Origin: an uncultured Bacteroidota bacterium
GTDB taxonomy: Bacteria > Bacteroidota > Bacteroidia > Chitinophagales > Saprospiraceae
Length of the DNA: 11,535 nucleotides
Direction of reading: 5' to 3'
Assembly: GCA_937876435.1 (NCBI GenBank)
Contig: CALEIL010000245.1
Span: 1 to 11,535, forward strand
Shown: one piece after another, positions 6,765-11,535 of the stretch
Position numbering within the stretch: the stretch's first letter is position 1
How the letters are laid out: the number at the start of each line of letters is the position of its first letter
Made by a program: the position numbers and the translations under genes
The notes under the pieces: model-generated
What the model was told of the DNA's origin: nothing
The model's input: only the letters and a program-made list of their open reading frames with translations
The model's database searches: none

Positions 6765-7530
6765 AAACCACTTCCGTCGCTCCAAAACCGTACTTCGGAT
6801 GATGCTCATTGGTATAATACGACACTTCGGAGTCGTATTTGAGTCGGTTGGAGATTTCATTCTTCAACCTACCCGATCCTATTCCGTGAATGATAAAGAC
6901 CCGATCGATATCCATCGATTTGGCTTTGTCCAGAAACCACTGGAATGTTTGGATTTGTTTGTTGAATATAACTTCCGGAGATACCGATTTGGGATTATCA
7001 AATAATTTTTCCGCGTGGAGATCCAGTTCACGGTTAAAAACGGCCAATTCGGATAAGTCCCTTATGGAAACCGGGCGCCTGGAAGACTTACTGGAGGAGG
7101 GGGTTTTTATGGGGGAAGTCGGGATATTCTCCAAAGTATTTTTTTCCATCGATGGCTTCCAGATCGTATAAGTTCTCCCAGGCCTGTTATCCCAATGGGG
7201 CAATATGGACAACTTGAAAAAGTGCTTGGGTTTGGTTTTAATTTTACATTCAGTCTTCTCAACGTATCCTCCTTTGGTATGTCTTTCGATTTTCATTTCA
7301 AAATGAGGATAATCGCTGATCTGATCATACGCCAATTGACCAAATTCACCGTACGATCCAGGTCCGATATCTCCCCTTAGGGTAATCGGATTGACACCGT
7401 TGAAAGTAATCTCCCCTGTGACCACAAAGCGATGCGGAGTTTCATTCTGAAATCCGACCTTGATCTTCTGGTCCTCAGCTTTGTATACCAAAACCAACGT
7501 GAATTCTGCCATCGCGCCCATTTTTGTCAC
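6754..7530 (-). CDS. Smr-domain protein, DUF2027-like, lacking the N-terminal domain
   Basis: A 258-residue protein ending in an Smr domain (about 168-256) with both defining motifs: LDLH (169-172) and HGIGSGRL (215-222), then YGFGATEV. Smr domains bind nucleic acid, and some cut DNA or RNA. Residues about 9-125 resemble the beta-rich middle domain of Bacteroidota DUF2027 proteins; a Ser/Pro/Thr-rich linker (about 135-155) joins the two. Full-length relatives, as I recall them, are about 340-370 residues and begin with a further SH3-like domain that is absent here. No room exists for it, because the nitroreductase frame is intact up to 7527. The GTG start (7530-7528) overlaps the nitroreductase TGA as GTGA; ATGs at 7521 and 7512 are alternatives. 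The last two residues and stop come from the repeat. Domain call is firm; biological role is unknown. Confidence 0.82.
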   Translation of the reverse strand: MTKMGAMAEFTLVLVYKAEDQKIKVGFQNETPHRFVVTGEITFNGVNPITLRGDIGPGSYGEFGQLAYDQISDYPHFEMKIERHTKGGYVEKTECKIKTKPKHFFKLSILPHWDNRPGRTYTIWKPSMEKNTLENIPTSPIKTPSSSKSSRRPVSIRDLSELAVFNRELDLHAEKLFDNPKSVSPEVIFNKQIQTFQWFLDKAKSMDIDRVFIIHGIGSGRLKNEISNRLKYDSEVSYYTNEHHPKYGFGATEVVFSA

Positions 7531-8108
7531 ACCATCCAGGTGGTGAATTGATCTACTGATTTCGATGGCCTGGTGCGTGGTATGTGATCGTGTCGACCCA
7601 GGAAAAACAATCCAAGTACTTTTTCACCATCCTGTAAATCGACGATCCGGGTCAATGCTTCTACAGCGGGGGCCCCGGTGGACCAATATCCACCCATTCC
7701 CAGAGAATCCGCATAAATCCATATGTTTTGGACGGCCATCGCTGTGGAAGCTATTTCTTCCCATTCCGGCAGCCGTTCCCGGGCATCGCGTTGGAAAGCC
7801 ACCACGATGACGGTCTGAGACTGATCAAATTTCTCCTTCATTCTCAGGCCCTTTTCCGGATCCCCGGTCCGATGCTCCACGTATTCCCGGACTTGCGCTG
7901 CGACATTATTTTTGGCCTGACCGAGGATCACATGGAACCGCCAGGGTTCGGTCAGTTTGTGGGTGGGGGCATACCGCGCAGCTTCCAGCAATTCCCCTAC
8001 TTCCTCCCGGGTAATAGGCTGTGCGTTGAATTTATCGGGATATATTGCCCGACGTCGCGCAAGGTTTTCCAGCATCTCGTTTTTTGAAACCTCTTTGGTC
8101 GTTTCCAT
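7527..8108 (-). CDS. Nitroreductase family protein (YdjA-like)
   Basis: An FMN-dependent NAD(P)H oxidoreductase of the nitroreductase fold, 193 residues. Diagnostic features are the basic ARRRAIYPDKF (17-27, phosphate contact of FMN), AARYAPTHKLTEPWRF (43-58), which matches the YdjA/TdsD subgroup, the helix around STAMAVQNIWI and the GGYWSTGAP loop. YdjA-type enzymes are small, cytosolic and usually homodimeric; physiological substrates are poorly defined. The ATG at 8108 is 13 bases after the csaA stop, and the stop overlaps the Smr start by 4 bases, so the three genes should form one transcript. An internal ATG at Met12 is possible but would drop little of the fold. The subgroup assignment is good, the substrate unknown. 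Confidence 0.92.
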   Translation of the reverse strand: METTKEVSKNEMLENLARRRAIYPDKFNAQPITREEVGELLEAARYAPTHKLTEPWRFHVILGQAKNNVAAQVREYVEHRTGDPEKGLRMKEKFDQSQTVIVVAFQRDARERLPEWEEIASTAMAVQNIWIYADSLGMGGYWSTGAPAVEALTRIVDLQDGEKVLGLFFLGRHDHIPRTRPSKSVDQFTTWMV

Positions 8109-8121
8109 ATTGACATTTATT

Positions 8122-8472
8122 TTATTTTAAAATAGCCCCATCGGGGACATCCGTTTGGGTGGAAGCCAGGATAATGGATTGATTCTGGTCTTCAAAACCC
8201 ACCAGGAGAAATTCGCTCATAAACGACCCGATTTGTTTGGCCGGAAAATTGGTCACCCCTATGACCGGTCTTCCAGGCAAATCCTCCGGACGATAATGTA
8301 CCGTAATTTGAGCACTCGTCTTTTTGATCCCCAACTCCGGTCCAAAATCAACCCAGACTTTCAAAGAAGGTTTACGGGCCTGGGGATATTCTTCCGCTTT
8401 GATGACGGTTCCTTTGCGCAATTCAACTTTCGCAAAATCACTCCATTCGATAAGATCTCTCTTTGGCTTCAT
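8122..8472 (-). CDS. csaA: CsaA-like tRNA-binding (OB-fold) protein
   Basis: A 116-residue single OB-fold of the tRNA_bind type (the fold of the C-terminal domain of bacterial MetRS and of Trbp111). The near-full-length match to CsaA is clear: DFAKVELRKGTVIKAEEYP (12-30), ARKPSLKVWVDFG, GIKKTSAQIT, VTNFPAKQIGSFMSEFLLVGF. CsaA was described in B. subtilis as a secretion-related chaperone, while the fold implies tRNA binding; which role applies here is unknown. It is first in a minus-strand operon with the nitroreductase and Smr genes. The ATG at 8472 lies 4 bases from a strong promoter box, so the message may be leaderless. The start is well supported because family homology begins about 12 residues later. 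Confidence 0.94.
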   Translation of the reverse strand: MKPKRDLIEWSDFAKVELRKGTVIKAEEYPQARKPSLKVWVDFGPELGIKKTSAQITVHYRPEDLPGRPVIGVTNFPAKQIGSFMSEFLLVGFEDQNQSIILASTQTDVPDGAILK

Positions 8473-8476
8473 TTGC

Positions 8477-8507
8477 CAAAAATAACCATGAATATTCTCT
8501 AATCAAA
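8477..8507 (-). promoter_or_regulatory. Strong Bacteroidota-type promoter for csaA operon
   Basis: On the minus strand TTTG (8507-8504), a 19-base spacer and TATTTTTG (8484-8477) match both consensus elements (TTTG and TAnnTTTG) exactly at the preferred spacing. Only GCAA separates the -7 box from the csaA ATG, so the predicted first transcribed base is at or next to the start codon. Confidence 0.65.
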
Positions 8508-8571
8508 CCCTGCTTCCAATAATTTCCCATATAAAAAGCAAGTGAGGTTCCGGTTTCTGAGAATCGCGGCT

Positions 8572-8579
8572 TATATTTG
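8572..8579 (+). promoter_or_regulatory. Candidate -7 box for carB
   Basis: TATATTTG is an exact TAnnTTTG match, 30 bases before the carB ATG, implying a leader of about 26 bases. The -33 side is poor: TTTC at 8554-8557 is 14 bases away and TTCC at 8548-8551 is 20 away. No PyrR-type leader or attenuator hairpin is visible between the box and the ATG. Confidence 0.45.
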
Positions 8580-8609
8580 CAGGCAATTTTACAATAGCAC
8601 TTCTTTATT

Positions 8610-11429
8610 ATGCCTAAAGATCAAAGTATTTCATCGGTTCTCATCATTGGCAGCGGTCCAATCATCATAGGTCAGGCCTGTGAATTTGATTACTCCGGTT
8701 CGCAGGCATCCCGGTCCCTCCGGGAAGAAGGAATAGAGGTCACTCTGATCAATTCCAATCCTGCAACCATTATGACCGATCCGGTCACTGCTGATCATAT
8801 TTATCTGTTACCACTCACACCGGAAAGCATTGAAAAGATTCTCCAGGAACGAAAAATAGATGCGGTACTTCCTACCATGGGCGGGCAAACCGCTCTCAAT
8901 CTGGCCATAGAGGTTGGAAAACTCGGAATATGGGAAAAATACAATATCCGGATGATCGGGGTGGATCTCAATGCGATCGAAATCACCGAGAATCGAGAGG
9001 CGTTCAGGCAACTTATGATCGATATCGAAATGCCAGTAGCCACTTCACTCATCGCCAACAGTTTTTTGGAAGGTAAGGATGCTGCGCAAAAAATCGGTTA
9101 TCCTTTGGTCATACGGCCGAGTTATACGCTCGGCGGAACCGGTGGTGGATTTGTGATGGAAGAAAAGGACTTTGATGAAGCCTTGAGACGGGGCCTGGAT
9201 GCCTCACCTACTCATGAAGTGTTGGTCGAGGAGGCCGTATTGGGCTGGAAAGAATTTGAACTGGAATTACTCCGCGATCGCAACGATAATGTGGTCATCA
9301 TCTGTACCGTGGAAAATGTAGATCCCATGGGAATCCATACGGGGGACAGCATTACGGTGGCTCCCGCTATGACCCTGTCTGATACTACTTTTCAGCGAAT
9401 GCGGAATATGGCCATCAAAATGATGCGATCTCTTGGAAATTTTGCCGGGGGATGCAATGTTCAGTTTGCCATAGACCCCGACACAGAAAGCATCATTGCC
9501 ATAGAAATCAACCCCAGGGTATCGCGCTCATCAGCGCTGGCGAGCAAGGCAACCGGTTACCCGATTGCCAAAATTGCGGCCAAACTGGCTATCGGCTATA
9601 CTTTGGATGAATTGAAAAATCAGGTGACCGGCACGACATCGGCGTATTTTGAACCTACCCTCGATTATGTGATCGTTAAAATGCCCCGGTGGAATTTTGA
9701 TAAATTCTATGGTTCCAGCCACGAATTGGGTTTGCAGATGAAATCGGTGGGTGAGGTGATGTCCATCGGCCGTTCGTTTATAGAAGCACTCCAAAAGGCG
9801 TGTCAGGCACAGGAAAACAACCGGATGGGACTGGGTGGAGACAAAAAGGAGTGGATCCGCACGGAAGACATCCTCCAACGTTTGGAAAAACCTTCCGATG
9901 ACCGGATTTACCGGGTCAAGGACGCGCTCCGACTCGGTGTTTCAATCAGTACCGTCCATCGATTGACCGGGATCGATCCGTGGTTTTTGAAAGAAATCAA
10001 TAAATTGGTTAAGATCGAACAGCGACTGACCCATTACAACGTAGCTGAAGACATCGGTGCAGATTTTATGCTCGAACTTAAGCAGCACGGCTATTCAGAT
10101 GCCCAGATCTCCTGGTTGATGCGAATCGACGAGGACGAAGTAACCCGGCATCGTAAAAACAACCTTAATATCCGCCGAACGTATAAGGTAGTCGACACCT
10201 GTGCAGCAGAATTTGAAGCGCAAACTCCCTACTTTTATTCCACTTTTGAACAGGAAAATGAAAGTTTCCCTTCTGAAAAGAAAAAAATTATCGTCCTCGG
10301 ATCTGGTCCCAACCGGATCGGACAGGGAATAGAGTTTGATTACTGTTGCGTACACGGGGTTCTGGCAATCAAAAATGCAGGCTACGAGGCCATCATGGTC
10401 AACTGCAATCCCGAAACGGTATCCACAGATTTTGACATCGCGGACAAATTATATTTTGAACCCGTGTTTTGGGAACACCTGGAAGAGATTATAGAGTTGG
10501 AAAAACCTGAAGGGATCATCGTCCAACTGGGTGGGCAGACAGCGCTCAAACTGGCAGAGAACCTACACAAAAAAGGTATTCCGACGATTGGAACGGATTA
10601 CCTCTCCCTCGATCTGGCAGAAGACAGAGGACGTTTTTCCGATATGCTCAAGGATCTGGATATTCCCTATCCGGATTATGGGGTGGCAACTACGGTGGAC
10701 GAAGCCATCGAAATAGCGAAACGGGTCGGTTATCCGGTGCTCGTCCGTCCTTCCTATGTATTGGGAGGACAACGGATGCGGATTGTGATCAACGACAACG
10801 AACTGGAACGCCACGTTCTGAGCATTTTCAAACACCTTCCGGACAATCGCGTATTGATCGATCATTTTCTGCGCAGGGCTCACGAAGCTGAGATTGATGC
10901 CATTTGTGACGGTGAAGACGTCCACATCATGGGAGTTATGGAACACATCGAGCCTGCCGGGATCCATTCCGGTGACAGCAGCGCCGTTCTTCCTCCGTAC
11001 AGTCTGTCAGCAGCCAGCATCGAGACGATGAAAGAATACACGACAAAACTGGCGATAGCCTTGAAAACGGTTGGGTTGATCAATATTCAGTTTGCCATCA
11101 AGGATGATAAGGTATATGTAATCGAGGCCAACCCAAGGGCAAGCCGGACTACCCCATTTATTGCCAAAGCCTACGGGATCCCTTACATTCAATTGGCCAC
11201 GGAGGTCATGATGGGCATCAAAAAGGTGAAGGATTTTAATGTGGAGAAAAACCTGGAAGGATACGCCATCAAGATTCCGGTATTCTCGTTTGATAAATTC
11301 CCCAACGTGGATAAAAGCCTGGGGCCTGAAATGAAATCAACCGGTGAGAAAATTATATTTATCAAAGACCTCTCCGATCCGTATTTCAGGGAACTGGATA
11401 AGAGGAGATCGATGTATCTTAGTATGTAA
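8610..11429 (+). CDS. carB: Carbamoyl-phosphate synthase large subunit, lacking the C-terminal allosteric domain
   Basis: CarB makes carbamoyl phosphate from bicarbonate, two ATP and ammonia delivered by the glutaminase CarA, for arginine and pyrimidine synthesis. The 939 residues hold two ATP-grasp halves. Half one has GSGPIIIGQACEFDYSG (from 14), GGQTALNLA (91-99), RPSYTLGGTGGG and the metal site EINPRVSRSS (Glu299, Asn301, same numbers as E. coli). Half two has GSGPNRIGQGIEFDY (from 564), GGQTALKLA, RPSYVLGGQ and EANPRASRTT (Glu839, Asn841). The ATG at 8610 fits the family N-terminus. E. coli CarB is about 1073 residues. This one stops after GPEMKSTGEKIIFIKDLSDPYF and a short tail (RRSMYLSM), so the MGS-like regulatory domain that binds UMP, IMP and ornithine is missing. 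I recall similarly short CarBs in other Bacteroidota, so this is probably natural, not a mutation. carA is not in the window. A terminator follows. Confidence 0.97.
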   Translation: MPKDQSISSVLIIGSGPIIIGQACEFDYSGSQASRSLREEGIEVTLINSNPATIMTDPVTADHIYLLPLTPESIEKILQERKIDAVLPTMGGQTALNLAIEVGKLGIWEKYNIRMIGVDLNAIEITENREAFRQLMIDIEMPVATSLIANSFLEGKDAAQKIGYPLVIRPSYTLGGTGGGFVMEEKDFDEALRRGLDASPTHEVLVEEAVLGWKEFELELLRDRNDNVVIICTVENVDPMGIHTGDSITVAPAMTLSDTTFQRMRNMAIKMMRSLGNFAGGCNVQFAIDPDTESIIAIEINPRVSRSSALASKATGYPIAKIAAKLAIGYTLDELKNQVTGTTSAYFEPTLDYVIVKMPRWNFDKFYGSSHELGLQMKSVGEVMSIGRSFIEALQKACQAQENNRMGLGGDKKEWIRTEDILQRLEKPSDDRIYRVKDALRLGVSISTVHRLTGIDPWFLKEINKLVKIEQRLTHYNVAEDIGADFMLELKQHGYSDAQISWLMRIDEDEVTRHRKNNLNIRRTYKVVDTCAAEFEAQTPYFYSTFEQENESFPSEKKKIIVLGSGPNRIGQGIEFDYCCVHGVLAIKNAGYEAIMVNCNPETVSTDFDIADKLYFEPVFWEHLEEIIELEKPEGIIVQLGGQTALKLAENLHKKGIPTIGTDYLSLDLAEDRGRFSDMLKDLDIPYPDYGVATTVDEAIEIAKRVGYPVLVRPSYVLGGQRMRIVINDNELERHVLSIFKHLPDNRVLIDHFLRRAHEAEIDAICDGEDVHIMGVMEHIEPAGIHSGDSSAVLPPYSLSAASIETMKEYTTKLAIALKTVGLINIQFAIKDDKVYVIEANPRASRTTPFIAKAYGIPYIQLATEVMMGIKKVKDFNVEKNLEGYAIKIPVFSFDKFPNVDKSLGPEMKSTGEKIIFIKDLSDPYFRELDKRRSMYLSM

Positions 11430-11444
11430 TCTGATGAAAGAAAG

Positions 11445-11480
11445 AAAAGGCTAAATGGATGACATTTAGCCTTTTTTTTT
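11445..11480 (+). terminator. Rho-independent terminator of carB, probably bidirectional
   Basis: A 12-bp perfect stem (11445-11456 with 11464-11475) around a 7-base loop is followed by T's, with an unbroken run of nine T's at 11472-11480. It begins 15 bases after the carB stop. On the minus strand the same hairpin is followed by TTTTCTTTCTTTC, so it could also end transcripts arriving from the right. Confidence 0.9.
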
Positions 11481-11535
11481 GTCGGGATAATCCGTACGGA
11501 CGACCACACGGACCCCCTTTAACTCGGTCGGGATG
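11466..11535 (-). CDS. Possible 3' end of a convergent gene, cut by the window edge
   Basis: Reading leftward from the window end, one minus-strand frame stays open for 22 codons and ends at TAA (11468-11466) inside the carB terminator stem. The peptide tail is IPTELKGVRVVVRTDYPD followed by Lys-Lys-Lys-Gly; the three lysines come from the complement of the T-tract. The alternating hydrophobic/charged pattern looks protein-like, and the two-way terminator would suit a convergent gene. Too short to identify a family or to prove coding. Confidence 0.4.
   Translation of the reverse strand, partial: IPTELKGVRVVVRTDYPDKKKG

Noticed and set aside
6754..8108. Frameshift linking the nitroreductase and Smr genes, hiding the missing N-terminal domain
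   Set aside because: The nitroreductase frame is intact to its normal end and the 4-base overlap leaves no space for another domain.
11189..11509. 106-codon minus-strand ORF crossing the carB end and terminator
   Set aside because: Most of it is antisense to the conserved carB 3' end and it reads through the terminator hairpin; a different frame ending in the hairpin is a better candidate for a convergent gene.
1..11535. A novel defence, phage or mobile gene system
   Set aside because: All long frames are explained by conserved housekeeping families; there is no transposase, integrase, toxin-antitoxin pair, nuclease-helicase set or retron-like gene.

Overview
The window looks like an ordinary chromosomal segment of a member of the Bacteroidota, probably near the Saprospiria/Cytophagia-type lineages (inferred). 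The signs are: promoter-like boxes of the Bacteroidota form TAnnTTTG upstream of several genes, start codons without Shine-Dalgarno sequences but with A-rich leaders, a UvrA of the Bacteroidota type without the first zinc-finger cysteine pair, a CarB that ends before the C-terminal regulatory domain, and a DUF2027-like Smr protein. Base composition is moderate and similar throughout. No integrase, transposase, phage gene, CRISPR array, rRNA or tRNA is visible.

Layout. 1-814: an ECF sigma factor on the minus strand, divergent from uvrA across a 225-base spacer that carries both candidate promoters. 815-3625: uvrA. 3700-4738: a tight minus-strand pair, clpS then aat. The two genes encode the two substrate-handling arms of the bacterial N-end rule: Aat adds Leu/Phe to N-termini and ClpS delivers such proteins to ClpAP. 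4983-6601: a plus-strand pair, a ten-helix EamA/DMT permease and a SAM-dependent O-methyltransferase of the TrmR/CCoAOMT type. 6602-6764: a compact repeat patch lying between convergent genes. 6754-8472: a minus-strand operon, csaA, then a YdjA-like nitroreductase, then a shortened DUF2027/Smr protein whose start overlaps the preceding stop by 4 bases. 8610-11429: carB, followed by a strong hairpin terminator that looks bidirectional. The last 70 bases probably hold the 3' end of a convergent gene.

Most of the window is housekeeping: DNA repair, proteolysis targeting, pyrimidine/arginine precursor synthesis and tRNA-related functions. No new multi-gene system was found. The points most worth a second look are the composite repeat patch at 6605-6764, which supplies the stop codon of the Smr gene; a near-perfect Bacteroidota promoter placed so close to csaA that its mRNA should be leaderless or nearly so; the lack of any ATG start for aat; the domain losses in the Smr protein and CarB; and the two-way terminator at the right end.
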